From assembly GCF_045863935.1 (NCBI RefSeq), contig NZ_BTVP01000016.1:16272-80271 (forward strand): a stretch of 64,000 nt of DNA. Direction: 5' to 3'. This document shows, piece after piece, positions 31,889 to 40,358 of the stretch (the first letter of the stretch is position 1; each line of letters begins with the position of its first letter). The translations under genes and the position numbers were made by a program. The notes under the pieces are model-generated. The model saw nothing but the letters and a program-made list of their open reading frames with translations. It was not told where the DNA came from and ran no database searches. This DNA is from Parvibaculum sp045863935. GTDB taxonomy: Bacteria; Pseudomonadota; Alphaproteobacteria; Parvibaculales; Parvibaculaceae.

Positions 31889-32365
31889 ATGGCACATCAC
31901 CGCGCGCTCATCTGGACCGTTGCAAGGCCCGTGCTCCGCCTCTACTGGCGGCTCAGGCGGCCGCTGACGGCGGGCGTGCGCGGGCTCGTGTTCGACGAGA
32001 GGGGTCATGTGCTCCTCGTCCGGCATACCTACATTCCGGGCTGGTACCTGCCGGGCGGCGGCGTCGAGCGGGGCGAAACGATGCTGACCTCACTGAAGCG
32101 GGAGCTCGAGGAGGAAGTGGGCGTCACGCTGACCGGCGAGGCGCGGCTCATGGGGCTCTACGCCAATTTCCGCGAGTTCAAGTCCGACCATGTGGCGCTT
32201 TATGTGGTGGGGCACGGGGCTTACGAACACGCGCCCCGGCGCTCGCCTGAAATCGCCGAGAGCGGCTTCTTTCCGCCGCAGGCCTTGCCCACGGGCATTT
32301 CGCCCTCGACGGCGCGGCGGATCGCGGAAGTGACGGAAGGGCGCGCGCCGGACGAGCTCTGGTAG
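31889..32365 (+). CDS. Nudix hydrolase
   Basis: The 158-residue protein has a basic N-terminal helix (VARPVLRLYWRLRR) and a Nudix domain with VRHTYIPGWYLPGGGVERGE leading into the Nudix box, which ends in LKRELEEEVGV with the REXXEE catalytic segment intact. It hydrolyses nucleoside-diphosphate-linked compounds; the substrate cannot be told. It begins about 134 bases from the divergent flagellin-like gene. Confidence 0.92.
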   Translation: MAHHRALIWTVARPVLRLYWRLRRPLTAGVRGLVFDERGHVLLVRHTYIPGWYLPGGGVERGETMLTSLKRELEEEVGVTLTGEARLMGLYANFREFKSDHVALYVVGHGAYEHAPRRSPEIAESGFFPPQALPTGISPSTARRIAEVTEGRAPDELW

Positions 32366-32458
32366 AAATCGCGGTTTTATTTCCGAAATGCGTCCTGCCA
32401 CATTTCCGGCCCATCTGCGGTCTTACGTGAAGGCAGAGAGAAACGGCAGGAGGACGCC

Positions 32459-32827
32459 ATGAGGAAGATATTGTTCGCCGGGACCGCCGTCTTGTTCATC
32501 GGGCTCGCGGCCGCACCGGTGCAGGCGCAGGACGAGGTCGACTGGCAGGTGCTGCCGGCGGAGAAGGAGGCGCTTGTGAAGCTCGACCGGGAGCAGGTGA
32601 GGGCGCTCCGGAACTCCGTGCGGCACTGCGACGATCTCGCGCGCTCGAACCACCGGCAGACGGCCTGCGTGTTCCTCGATCTCGACCGCGTCATGCGCCA
32701 GAGCGAGGACGCAGCGCTCAAGGCCTATCACTTCGCGCTGCCGCGCGGTCTGCGCTACGACGAGAAACGCAACGAGGGCTTTGCCGCCGAGCGGGTGCTG
32801 AAGATGCGCGCGCAGGCGCTCGAATAA
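32459..32827 (+). CDS. Small periplasmic protein, function unknown
   Basis: The 122-residue protein has a clear signal peptide (MRKILFAGTAVLFIGLAAAP, cleavage after VQAQ or VQA) preceded by an AGGAGGACGCC ribosome site. The mature part is charged and helical with two Cys (RHCDDLARSN and TACVFLDLDR) that could form a disulfide. No family is recognised. It lies between a Nudix gene and the convergent pirin gene, alone on its strand. Confidence 0.75.
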   Translation: MRKILFAGTAVLFIGLAAAPVQAQDEVDWQVLPAEKEALVKLDREQVRALRNSVRHCDDLARSNHRQTACVFLDLDRVMRQSEDAALKAYHFALPRGLRYDEKRNEGFAAERVLKMRAQALE

Positions 32828-32866
32828 GGCCCGGCCGAGCCGGGAGCAGGGACGCTCGCGCGCACC

Positions 32867-33577
32867 TCACTCTTCCGGCGGCAGGTCGACCAGCACGATC
32901 TCCGCATCGTCGAGGGCGCGGATCGTGAGTTTTTCCACGTCGCGGATCGCGGCGCCGGAGCGCTGGGAAATCTCGATGCCGTTCACCTCGACACGGCCCT
33001 TTGCGGGGACGAGATAGGCGAGGCGGCCTTCACCGATGAGATGGGTCACTTCGTTCCCCGCATCCAGCGATGCGCCGAGAACTTCGGCATCCTGCGCGAT
33101 GAAGAGCGCCTCGGCAGGCGCATCCGCCTTGCCGCTCGCAAGCGGCACGAGGCGGCCCTTGCGGCCGTCCTTCGGGAAGGAGGCTGTCTCCCAGCGCGGC
33201 GTCACGCCCTGGCGGTTCGGCTCGATCCATATCTGGAAGATGCGGGCATCGCCGTCCTCGAGGTTCCATTCCTCATGCTGGATGCCGCGGCCCGCCGACA
33301 TGACCTGAACGTCGCCCGCAACCGTGCGGCCTTCATTGTTCAGGTGGTCGCGATGCGTGATCGCGCCTTCGCGCACATAGGTGATGATTTCCATGTTGCG
33401 ATGGGGATGGGGCGGGAAGCCTGTCTTTGCCTGGATCAGGTCGTCGTTCCAGACGCGCAGCTTGCCCCAGCCCATGCGCGCCGGATCGTGATAACCCGCG
33501 AAGGAGAAATGATGCTTCGCGGTGAGCCAGCCGTGCTCGGCATGGCCGAGGCTGTCGAAATCGCGAATCTCGATCAT
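32867..33577 (-). CDS. Pirin family protein (YhhW-like)
   Basis: The 236-residue bicupin contains pirin signatures: HFSFAGYHDPARMGWGKLRV, PHPHRNMEIITYVREGAITH with metal-binding His-X-His and Glu, DHLNNEGRTVAGDVQVMSAG and RGIQHEEWNLEDG, including the fourth His ligand. Some members are quercetin 2,3-dioxygenases. It lies 30 bases downstream of wrbA on the same strand; pirin and WrbA often occur together in quinone/flavonoid stress responses, and a LysR regulator is divergent from the pair. Confidence 0.93.
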   Translation of the reverse strand: MIEIRDFDSLGHAEHGWLTAKHHFSFAGYHDPARMGWGKLRVWNDDLIQAKTGFPPHPHRNMEIITYVREGAITHRDHLNNEGRTVAGDVQVMSAGRGIQHEEWNLEDGDARIFQIWIEPNRQGVTPRWETASFPKDGRKGRLVPLASGKADAPAEALFIAQDAEVLGASLDAGNEVTHLIGEGRLAYLVPAKGRVEVNGIEISQRSGAAIRDVEKLTIRALDDAEIVLVDLPPEE

Positions 33578-33607
33578 GGGGTTTGTCCTTTCGTCCTTGC
33601 CCGCTGC

Positions 33608-34219
33608 CTAGACAGAGAGCTTCGCCGCGATGGAGGCGACATGCGCGCCCTGCTTGCGGGCGAGGCTCAGTTCCTTATCGCTTGGTTGGCGGCTGCCGTC
33701 GCCGCCCGCGAGCGTCGAGGCGCCATAGGGCGAACCGCCGCGCACTTCCGAGATGTCGAAAAGTTCCGTGCCGACGGCATAGGGCAGGCCGACGATCACC
33801 ATGCCGTGGTGAAGAAGCGTCGAGTGGAAGGAGGTGATGGTCGTTTCGTTGCCGCCACCAGTGCCGGTCGAGGTGAAGACGGAGCCGACCTTGCCGGCGA
33901 GCGCGCCCTTCGACCAGAGGCCACCCGTCTGATCGAGGAATATCCGCATCTGGCCCGACATGTTGCCGAAGCGCGTCGGCGTGCCGAAGATCACCGCGTC
34001 ATAGTCGCCGAGTTCCTGCGGGGATGCGACGGGGGCTGCCTGCTCGACCTTCATGCCGGCGTTCTTCATCGCCTCTTCGGGCATGGTTTCGGGCACGCGC
34101 TTGAGCGTCACCTCGGTGTTGGTGGCAGAGGCAGCACCTTCGGCGATGGCTTTCGCCAGGGTTTCGATATGGCCGTAGGAGCTGTGGTAGAGGACCAGGA
34201 TTTTCGTCTTTTCGCTCAT
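33608..34219 (-). CDS. wrbA: NAD(P)H:quinone oxidoreductase WrbA
   Basis: The ATG at 34219 follows AGGAGGGAAAG. The 203-residue flavodoxin-like protein has KILVLYHSSYGHIETLAKAI (phosphate-binding loop), DYDAVIFGTPTRFGNMSGQM, FTSTGTGGGNETTITSFHST and GGSPYGASTLAGGDGSRQPS, all diagnostic of WrbA. It reduces quinones by two electrons using FMN and NAD(P)H, limiting redox cycling. It is divergent from a LysR-type regulator by about 120 bases, the usual setup for LysR control. Confidence 0.96.
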   Translation of the reverse strand: MSEKTKILVLYHSSYGHIETLAKAIAEGAASATNTEVTLKRVPETMPEEAMKNAGMKVEQAAPVASPQELGDYDAVIFGTPTRFGNMSGQMRIFLDQTGGLWSKGALAGKVGSVFTSTGTGGGNETTITSFHSTLLHHGMVIVGLPYAVGTELFDISEVRGGSPYGASTLAGGDGSRQPSDKELSLARKQGAHVASIAAKLSV

Positions 34220-34340
34220 CTTTCCCTCCTTTGGGGGCGCCGCCGAAGGCGCGTTCCGAATTCGATAAGACCTATGTAATTGATCTGTTTTTGGATATAA
34301 TTGGCTCAAATTGGAACAGATTGTTGCGGATAAGTTGACA

Positions 34341-35252
34341 ATGACGGTCGATCTCAACGGCTTCACGGTTTTTGCGAAAGTGGCGGAACTGGGCGGCTTC
34401 ACCGCCGCGGCCGACGCTTTGGGCCTCTCCAAATCCATGGTGAGCCGCCAAATCTCGGCGCTGGAGGAGCAGCTCGGGGTCCGCCTTCTCAACCGGACGA
34501 CACGGCGCATCAGCCTGACGGAGGCGGGCACCGTGGTCTTCGAGCGGGCGCAGCGCATCGTCGCGGAAGCGCAGGAGGCGGCGGAAGATGCCACCTGCGT
34601 CGAGGGCGCGGTTCGCGGCACGCTCCGCATCAACGCGCCGATGAGCTTCGGGATCACGCAACTCGGCCCCGTGATGCCGGAATTCACGGCGCGCTACCCT
34701 GAGCTCACTATCGATCTCGTTCTGAACGACCGCCGCGTCAACCTCATCGAGGAAGGCTTCGACGTGTCGTTGCGCATTTCGGCGATGACGGATTCAAGCC
34801 TGATCGCGCGGCAGCTCGCGCCCGTTGAGCGCTATATCGTCGGCGCGCCTTCCTATTTCGAGAAACATGGAGTGCCGAAGCGCCCCTCCGATCTCGCGGA
34901 TCACGATTTTCTGCTCTACACGCTGCTGGCGCGGCCGAACCAGCTCGAGATGACGAATGCGGCGGGCGAGACGGAGCAGGTGGAGCTGAAAGGGCGTTTC
35001 TTCTGCAACAATGCGGACGCGATGCGCGCGATGATGCTCAAGGGCATGGGGATCGTCTTCTCGCCGGATGTGCTTTGCCATGAGCATCTGAAGAGCGGCG
35101 CGCTTGTCCGCGTGCTTGCCGACTGGACGGTGCCGCCGCTGACGCTGCACGTCATCTATCCGCATGCACGGCTTCTCGCGGCGAAGGTGCGCGCCTTCGT
35201 GGATTTCACGGCGGAGAAGTTCGGGCCGGGAAAGGCGCCGTGGGTGGGGTGA
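34341..35252 (+). CDS. LysR-type transcriptional regulator
   Basis: From ATG 34341 the 303-residue protein has a LysR HTH: LNGFTVFAKVAELGGFTAAA, DALGLSKSMVSRQISALEEQ, LGVRLLNRTTRRISLTEAG. The substrate domain carries TLRINAPMSFGITQLGPVMP and LIEEGFDVSLRISAMTDSSL, typical of the group with cytosolic quinone/aromatic effectors. It is divergent from wrbA-pirin and probably regulates them. A TTG at 34311 would add ten residues. Confidence 0.93.
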   Translation: MTVDLNGFTVFAKVAELGGFTAAADALGLSKSMVSRQISALEEQLGVRLLNRTTRRISLTEAGTVVFERAQRIVAEAQEAAEDATCVEGAVRGTLRINAPMSFGITQLGPVMPEFTARYPELTIDLVLNDRRVNLIEEGFDVSLRISAMTDSSLIARQLAPVERYIVGAPSYFEKHGVPKRPSDLADHDFLLYTLLARPNQLEMTNAAGETEQVELKGRFFCNNADAMRAMMLKGMGIVFSPDVLCHEHLKSGALVRVLADWTVPPLTLHVIYPHARLLAAKVRAFVDFTAEKFGPGKAPWVG

Positions 35253-35260
35253 GGAAGCCC

Positions 35261-35289
35261 TTGAAAAGGGTAGCACTGAGTGCTACATA
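35261..35289 (+). promoter_or_regulatory. Sigma-70 promoter of the toxin-antitoxin operon
   Basis: TTGAAA (35261-35266), a 17-base spacer and TACATA (35284-35289) make a good promoter. The predicted transcript would begin at about 35295, the toxin ATG itself, so the message may be leaderless. Confidence 0.6.
35270..35286. promoter_or_regulatory. Palindromic operator of the toxin-antitoxin operon
   Basis: GTAGCACT-G-AGTGCTAC is a perfect inverted repeat with 8-base arms overlapping the promoter spacer and -10. It is the expected site for autorepression by the HTH antitoxin. Confidence 0.8.
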
Positions 35290-35294
35290 AGGCT

Positions 35295-35669
35295 ATGGCC
35301 AATGGCGATAAACCCGAACGCGTGTTCAAAACCGCATGGTTCGCCAAAGCGGCACGCAAAGCCCATATAAACGACGTTGAGCTTTGCGAAGCGATCGGGG
35401 AGGTCATGCTTGGACAGGCCGACGATCTTGGCGGCGGCGTGTTCAAAAAGCGCCTCAACAAGAACATGCACAGGAGCATCGTTCTCGCAAAAGGCGGCCG
35501 ATACTGGTTCTTCGCCTACCTCTACGGGAAGAAGGACCGAAGCAATATCGAGGATGGCGAGTTAAGGGATTTCCGCGTTCTTGCGAAGAGTTACGCAACT
35601 CTGAACGGCGAGCAGTTGGCGCGGCTTCTCGTGGACGGGGACCTCATGGAGATATGTCATGGCGAGTAA
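35295..35669 (+). CDS. RelE/HigB-like toxin of a type II toxin-antitoxin system
   Basis: The 124-residue protein has the RelE/HigB-like pattern: VFKTAWFAKAARKAHINDVE, LGGGVFKKRLNKNMHRSIVL, GGRYWFFAYLYGKKDRSNIE, with the basic and Tyr/Phe-rich strand that lines the mRNA cleavage site. It is followed at once by an XRE-type antitoxin overlapping by 11 bases, an order (toxin first) typical of higBA. I start it at ATG 35295. Confidence 0.87.
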   Translation: MANGDKPERVFKTAWFAKAARKAHINDVELCEAIGEVMLGQADDLGGGVFKKRLNKNMHRSIVLAKGGRYWFFAYLYGKKDRSNIEDGELRDFRVLAKSYATLNGEQLARLLVDGDLMEICHGE

Positions 35670-35982
35670 GAAGAAGCACAAGAGCGATATTTCCGAAGCG
35701 CTTCATTCGTCGGCCTTGGCGCTGCACAAGGTCGGGGCTCTCGACAAGACGACGATGCGCGACTTCGACATGCGGCATCTCGCGGTTCCGTCCGAAATCG
35801 AGCCCGCCGAGATCAAGCGCATCCGCGAAAAGAACCGGGTGAGCCAGCCTGTCTTTGCGCGCTATCTGAACACAAGCGAAAGCACGGTCGAGAAGTGGGA
35901 GACGGGTGCGAAGAAACCGAGCGGCATGGCGCTGAAGCTGCTGACGGTCGTCCGTAAGCACGGCCTTGAAGTTCTGAACTAA
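35659..35982 (+). CDS. HigA/XRE-type antitoxin
   Basis: The 107-residue protein has a C-terminal HTH: EIKRIREKNRVSQPVFARYL, NTSESTVEKWETGAKKPSGM, ALKLLTVVRKHGLE, a standard XRE fold as in HigA/NadS-type antitoxins. The N-terminal 45 residues should bind the toxin. Its start overlaps the toxin end. It probably represses its own promoter by binding the palindrome at 35270-35286. Confidence 0.9.
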   Translation: MASKKKHKSDISEALHSSALALHKVGALDKTTMRDFDMRHLAVPSEIEPAEIKRIREKNRVSQPVFARYLNTSESTVEKWETGAKKPSGMALKLLTVVRKHGLEVLN

Positions 35983-36006
35983 CGCGAGCCGCTTTACTGC
36001 CGAATA

Positions 36007-36035
36007 AAAAAGGCGGGCACCGGGCCCGCCTTTTT
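36007..36035. terminator. Bidirectional terminator between higBA and the SDR gene
   Basis: AAAAAGGCGGGC-accgg-GCCCGCCTTTTT is a hairpin flanked by A and T runs on both sides, so it can end both convergent transcripts. Confidence 0.9.
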
Positions 36036-36055
36036 GTTCCGGTATCGCGTAAGAC

Positions 36056-36970
36056 CTAGACCGGTTCCCAGGTGAAGACCGAGGAGGTTGCGCCGAGGTC
36101 GGTGTAGCCGCCTGCCATCGCGGGGAGCGCGTGGGAGAGGATCGTTTCCGGTGTCCAGCCGTCGATCCGCGCCACGGACTTCACGGGGCGGGGCTGCGAA
36201 AAGAGCACGATCTCATTGCCGCGCACGGAGAAGATCTGGCCGTTCGCGTTGCTTTCGGGCGAGGCAAGCGCGACGGCGAAATTGCCGACCTGTTCGGCGC
36301 GCATCGCATTCTTCATGCGCTCGACGCGCTGGGCCGAGGCCTCGTCCTTCACGGGGATGGTGGCGATCATGCGCGTCCAGGCGAAAGGCGCGATGATGTT
36401 GGAGCGGACGTTCTTCGACGCACCTTCCATCGCGATGATGCGCGAGAGACCGGCAATGCCCATCTTGGCGGCGGCGTAGTTCGCCTGGCCGATATTGCCG
36501 ATGAGGCCCGACGTCGAGGTGAAGAGGACGAAGCTGCCTTCTTCCTGTTCGCGGAAGTGATTGATGGCGGCGCGCGTGATGTTGTAGCTGCCCTTCAGAT
36601 GCACTTCGAGGACGGCGTCCCAGTCTTCGTCGGGCATCTTGTGGAACATGCCGTCGCGGAGAATGCCGGCCGGGCTGATGATCGAGTGGAGGCCGCCGAA
36701 AGTGTCGAGCGCTTGCGCGATCATGTTTTCCGCGCCGGACTTCAGCGACACGCTGTCGGAGTTCGCGACCGCTTCGCCGCCTGCCGCCTTGATCTCGTTC
36801 ACGGTCTTCTGCGCGGCGCTCGCATCGCCCGCATCGCCACCCTTCACGCCGCCGCCGAGATCGTTCACGACGACCTTGGCGCCCTGAGCCGCCGCGATCA
36901 TCGCGCATTCCTTGCCGATGCCGCCCGCGGCGCCGGTGACCAGTACGACCTTGCCTTCCAGAATTCCCAT
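36056..36970 (-). CDS. Short-chain dehydrogenase (MFE-2/hydroxyacyl-CoA type)
   Basis: The 304-residue SDR has the cofactor motif LVTGAAGGIGKECAMIAAAQ, VVVNDLGGGVKGGDAG, the catalytic Ser in FVLFTSTSGLIGNIGQ and YxxxK in ANYAAAKMGIAGLSRI. The VVNDLGG.V.G tract with a gap-filled loop resembles the dehydrogenase part of peroxisomal multifunctional enzyme type 2, so a 3-hydroxyacyl-CoA or related substrate is likely. The extra 50-residue C-terminus with ARIDGWTPETIL also fits that group. Fatty-acid genes at 18-22 kb could be functional partners, but are not adjacent. Confidence 0.9.
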   Translation of the reverse strand: MGILEGKVVLVTGAAGGIGKECAMIAAAQGAKVVVNDLGGGVKGGDAGDASAAQKTVNEIKAAGGEAVANSDSVSLKSGAENMIAQALDTFGGLHSIISPAGILRDGMFHKMPDEDWDAVLEVHLKGSYNITRAAINHFREQEEGSFVLFTSTSGLIGNIGQANYAAAKMGIAGLSRIIAMEGASKNVRSNIIAPFAWTRMIATIPVKDEASAQRVERMKNAMRAEQVGNFAVALASPESNANGQIFSVRGNEIVLFSQPRPVKSVARIDGWTPETILSHALPAMAGGYTDLGATSSVFTWEPV

Positions 36971-37321
36971 GACGTTTCCCTCTCGGTCCGGTTGTCCTTG
37001 TTGGCGGGCAAGCTAGCCGATAGGTGGGCAGCCATTCCAGCCTTTTTAGCCTTCCCGAGCGGCGGGGCGGGTTTCGCAAGCCGCTTTACGGGGGCCAATT
37101 CCCGTGCTATCCGCCTTGTCCTTCGGAGCGGGGCTCCGGATACAGGGATCGGAAACATGGCGCGGTTCATGTCGCAGCGACGACGAGAGACGGGTGGAGG
37201 CCTTCGAGGCCTTTCCATCGCGCGCGCCCGCACGGTCCTTGCTTTCGCCTGAGCGCGGAAGCGGCAGCGGCGGTGAGCGCTTCTCACCTCTCCCCTTACC
37301 GCTGCTATCGAGATCATTTCC
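36971..37321. other. Intergenic region of 351 bases, no supported gene
   Basis: This lies between the divergent SDR and GNAT genes. It is GC-rich, contains no convincing ORF, RNA fold or repeat that I can name, and presumably holds both promoters. Several inverted motifs (for example GAGCGGGGCTC near 37135) are too short to interpret. Confidence 0.5.
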
Positions 37322-37828
37322 ATGTTTGACATCGAAGCCGAACGGCCCGAGCACGGGCCTGCCATCGAAGCGCTGCTCGACCTCTCCTTCGGCCCCGGTC
37401 GCTATGCGAAGACGGCGCAGCGCCTGCGCGAGGGCAATCGGCCCGTGCCGGAGCTCTGCTATGTCGCCTTCTCGGACGAGGGCGGCGAACGGCACATGGT
37501 GGGGTCCTTGAGCTTCTGGCCGGTCGTCATCGGCGGCGTGCCGGGGCTCATGCTCGGGCCGCTTGCCGTCGAGCCGCGGCTGCGCGGCAAGGGCTGCGGC
37601 ATCAAGCTGATGGAGAAGGGGCTCGCCGATGCGAAGAAGCTCGGCTACCGGCTCGTCATTCTCGTCGGCGACGCGCCTTATTATGCGCGGGTCGGCTTCG
37701 GGCCGGTGCCGCCGGGCCGGCTCACCATGCCGGGGCCGGTGGACCCGTCCCGGCTTCTCTTTCGCGAACTCGATATCGGCGCCTTTGCCCATGCGAAAGG
37801 CGCGATCACGAAGCCGCCGGGCTGCTAG
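37322..37828 (+). CDS. GNAT family N-acetyltransferase
   Basis: The 168-residue protein has an acetyl-CoA-binding GNAT core: PGLMLGPLAVEPRLRGKGCG with motif A (R-G-K-G-C-G), IKLMEKGLADAKKLGYRLVI, and APYYARVGFGPVPPG. The LVGDAPYYARVGF segment is shared with YhbS-type acetyltransferases. The substrate is unknown. It converges on znuA with a four-base overlap of stop regions. Confidence 0.9.
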   Translation: MFDIEAERPEHGPAIEALLDLSFGPGRYAKTAQRLREGNRPVPELCYVAFSDEGGERHMVGSLSFWPVVIGGVPGLMLGPLAVEPRLRGKGCGIKLMEKGLADAKKLGYRLVILVGDAPYYARVGFGPVPPGRLTMPGPVDPSRLLFRELDIGAFAHAKGAITKPPGC

Positions 37829-38763
37829 TTCCTCTGCATCGCCGCGATGAGCGCCGGGACATTGTGCCGGAACATCGCGGCATAGGTCGGCGCGGGACCG
37901 CCCGCCGGGGATAGCGCGTCCGAATAGAGCGTGCCGCCATCTTCCGCGCCCGTCTCGCGCGCGACCGTCTCCATCATGCGCGGGTCGGACATGTTCTCGA
38001 TGAAGAGCGCGCGAATTTTCTCCTTGCGGACCTGATCGACGAGGCGCGCGAGCGCCTGCGCGCTCGGCTCGGCCGTGTTGCCGATGCCGAGCGGCGAGAT
38101 GAATTCGACGCCGTAGGCATCGCCGAAATAACCGAAGGCATCATGCGTGGTGATGACCTTGCGCTTTTCCTTCGGCAGTTTTGAAAGTTCGCCGCGCACC
38201 CATTGGTCGAGCTTCTTCAGTTCGACGATGTAGCTCTCGGCGTTCGCCCGGTAGACGAGCGCGTTGTCCGGGTCTTTTTCGGCGAGCGCGACGGCAATGT
38301 TCTCGACATAGAGGATGCCGTTGCGCAGGTCCTGCCAGGCGTGGGGATCGAAGTCGCGGGCGGCTTCCGGGTAGCCGTGTTCGTCATGGCCATGCCCGTC
38401 TTCGTCGTGGCGCTGCTCTTCTTCCGTGAGGTGGCGCGGCGAGATGCCGAAGCTTGCGGTCACGTATTTTGCTTTCGTGCCGGAGGCGGCGGCGAGGCGG
38501 ATCAGCCAGGGCTCGAAGCCGAGGCCGTTCATGACGAGGACATCGGCATCCGCCAGCGCGCTTGCCTGCGCGGGGCCGGGCTCGAAGGAATGCGCATCGC
38601 CGTCCGGGCCGACGAGCACGACGACTTCCGCGTTGCTTCCGGCGACGTTGCGGACCATGTCGCCGAGAATGGAGAAGCTGGCGACGACTTTCAGCGGCTC
38701 GGCGTGAGCGGGGAGGGCGAAACCCAGCGCGAAAGCGAGGCAGAGCGTGACGAGGTTCTTCAT
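37825..38763 (-). CDS. znuA: Zinc ABC transporter substrate-binding protein
   Basis: The 312-residue protein has a signal peptide (MKNLVTLCLAFALGFALPAH) and the cluster A-1 metal-binding fold: ASFSILGDMVRNVAGSNAEV, GPDGDAHSFEPGPAQASALA with a His ligand, the His in RDFDPHAWQDLRNGI, THDAFGYFGDAYGVEF and a C-terminal Asp region. A His/Asp-rich loop (HDEDGHGHDEHGYPE, about residues 118-132) is typical of zinc rather than manganese binders. It is the last gene of the Zur-controlled operon. Confidence 0.93.
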   Translation of the reverse strand: MKNLVTLCLAFALGFALPAHAEPLKVVASFSILGDMVRNVAGSNAEVVVLVGPDGDAHSFEPGPAQASALADADVLVMNGLGFEPWLIRLAAASGTKAKYVTASFGISPRHLTEEEQRHDEDGHGHDEHGYPEAARDFDPHAWQDLRNGILYVENIAVALAEKDPDNALVYRANAESYIVELKKLDQWVRGELSKLPKEKRKVITTHDAFGYFGDAYGVEFISPLGIGNTAEPSAQALARLVDQVRKEKIRALFIENMSDPRMMETVARETGAEDGGTLYSDALSPAGGPAPTYAAMFRHNVPALIAAMQRN

Positions 38764-38775
38764 GACGGAACTCCC

Positions 38776-39645
38776 TCAGTCGTGGAAGTGGGCGCGCGGG
38801 AAGTAGCGCGTGCGCAGACTGTCGCGTGTACCGAGCGCGATCGACGCAAGATAGACCAGTCCGGCCGTCAGGATGATCGAGGGGCCGGAGGGCAGGCTGA
38901 AATTGTAGGAGATCAGAAGGCCGGCAAGGCCGGAGAAGAAGGCGAGCGCGGTCGAGAGCGCGGCGAGGGACCAGACGGCGCCCGCCCAGAAGCGCGCGGC
39001 GGCGGCGGGCAGCATCATGAGGCCCAAAGCCATCAGCGTGCCGAGTGCCTGGAAGCCGGCGACGAGGTTCACCACCACGAGGATCAGGAAGACGAAATGC
39101 CAGGCCGTGCCGCCGCCCGTCGTGGCGCGGAGAAAGGCCGGGTCGAAGCATTCGATCACGAGCGGGCGGTAGATGACGGCGAGTGCGACGAGCGTCAGCG
39201 TCGAGATCGAGGCGACGAGGATCAGCGCGTCGTCCGTGACCGAGAGAATGGTGCCGAAGAGGACATGCAGCAGATCGACATTCGAGCCTCTCGTCGAAAC
39301 GATCAGCACGCCGAGCGCGAGGCTGATGAGATAGAAGCCCGCAAGGCTGGCGTCTTCGCGCAGCGCCGTGACGCGGCTGATGAGCCCGGCGAGGATGGCG
39401 ACGGTGAGCCCGGCAGCGAGGCCGCCGATGCTCATGGTCCAGAGCGAAAGCCCGGCCACCAGAAAGCCGATGGCGGCGCCGGGCAGGATCGCATGGGCGA
39501 GAGCATCGCCCATGAGGCTCATGCGGCGCAGCACGAGAAAGGTGCCGATGGGTCCGCCGCCCAGCGCGAGCGCGAGGCAGGCGATGAGCGCGCGGCGCAT
39601 GAAGCCGTAGTCGGCGAAGGGGGCGATCAGCGTGTCGTAGATCAT
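38776..39645 (-). CDS. znuB: Zinc ABC transporter permease
   Basis: The 289-residue protein has about eight hydrophobic helices and the ABC-3 permease signature: LIACLALALGGGPIGTFLVL, RRMSLMGDALAHAILPGAAI, and FQALGTLMALGLMMLPAAAA. Its ATG overlaps the ATPase stop (ATGA at 39642-39645), so translation is coupled. It forms the inner-membrane channel for Zn2+ supplied by znuA. Confidence 0.93.
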   Translation of the reverse strand: MIYDTLIAPFADYGFMRRALIACLALALGGGPIGTFLVLRRMSLMGDALAHAILPGAAIGFLVAGLSLWTMSIGGLAAGLTVAILAGLISRVTALREDASLAGFYLISLALGVLIVSTRGSNVDLLHVLFGTILSVTDDALILVASISTLTLVALAVIYRPLVIECFDPAFLRATTGGGTAWHFVFLILVVVNLVAGFQALGTLMALGLMMLPAAAARFWAGAVWSLAALSTALAFFSGLAGLLISYNFSLPSGPSIILTAGLVYLASIALGTRDSLRTRYFPRAHFHD

Positions 39646-40358
39646 GCGGCGTCGCCCCAGGCATCGGAGACATAGCGCGCGCGGCGGAGATTTTCCGGCG
39701 CCAGCACGTCGCCGGTGCGGCCCCAGGCGATGGGCTCGCGCGCCATCAGGAGCGTTTCCGGGAAGTCGCCGCGCACGCGCTCGATGTCGTGCAGGACGGC
39801 GATTACGGTGCGGCCTTCGCCCTGCCATGTCTTCACGAGGTTCATGAGATCGGCGCTGGTGCGCTCGTCCACGGCGGCGAAAGGTTCGTCGAGGAGAACG
39901 ATGCCCGCGTCCTGCAACATGAGACGTGCAAAGAGGGCGCGCTGCAATTGCCCGGCGGAGAGCGCGCCGACCTGTTTGCGCTCGAAACCTTCGAGGCCGA
40001 CAGCGGCGAGTGCGGCGCGGGCGCGCCTCACATGGTCGCCGGTGATGGCGCGGAAGAGACCGACCTCGCACCAGAGGCCGAGCGAGACGGCGTCGATGAC
40101 GGCGATGGGGAAGCTGCGGTCGATTTCGGCAAGCTGCGGCAGATAGGCGATGTTGCCGGTGGCGCCGTCGATGCGGCCTTCGCTCGGCGTGACGAGGCCC
40201 GCGATCGCCTTCAGCAGCGTCGACTTGCCCGCGCCGTTCGGGCCCACGATGGCGGTGAGGCTGCCGGGCGCGAAGCTGCCGCTCAGATGATGAACGGCGG
40301 GCACGCGGTCATAGGCGACGGTGAGGTCGGTGATGGAGAGGGCGGGGACGGACTTCAT
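39642..40358 (-). CDS. znuC: Zinc ABC transporter ATP-binding protein
   Basis: The 238-residue ATPase has Walker A IVGPNGAGKSTLLKAIAG, the Q-loop YLPQLAEID, signature VGALSAGQLQRALFARLMLQ, Walker B IVLLDEPFAAVDERT and switch His in VIAVLHDIERVR. The start ATG at 40358 overlaps the stop of the preceding small membrane ORF as ATGA. It drives zinc import with znuB. Confidence 0.95.
   Translation of the reverse strand: MKSVPALSITDLTVAYDRVPAVHHLSGSFAPGSLTAIVGPNGAGKSTLLKAIAGLVTPSEGRIDGATGNIAYLPQLAEIDRSFPIAVIDAVSLGLWCEVGLFRAITGDHVRRARAALAAVGLEGFERKQVGALSAGQLQRALFARLMLQDAGIVLLDEPFAAVDERTSADLMNLVKTWQGEGRTVIAVLHDIERVRGDFPETLLMAREPIAWGRTGDVLAPENLRRARYVSDAWGDAA

Noticed and set aside
37157..37252. Short ORF of 31 codons between the SDR and GNAT genes
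   Set aside because: It is Arg-rich, lacks a ribosome site and shows no sign of coding constraint.
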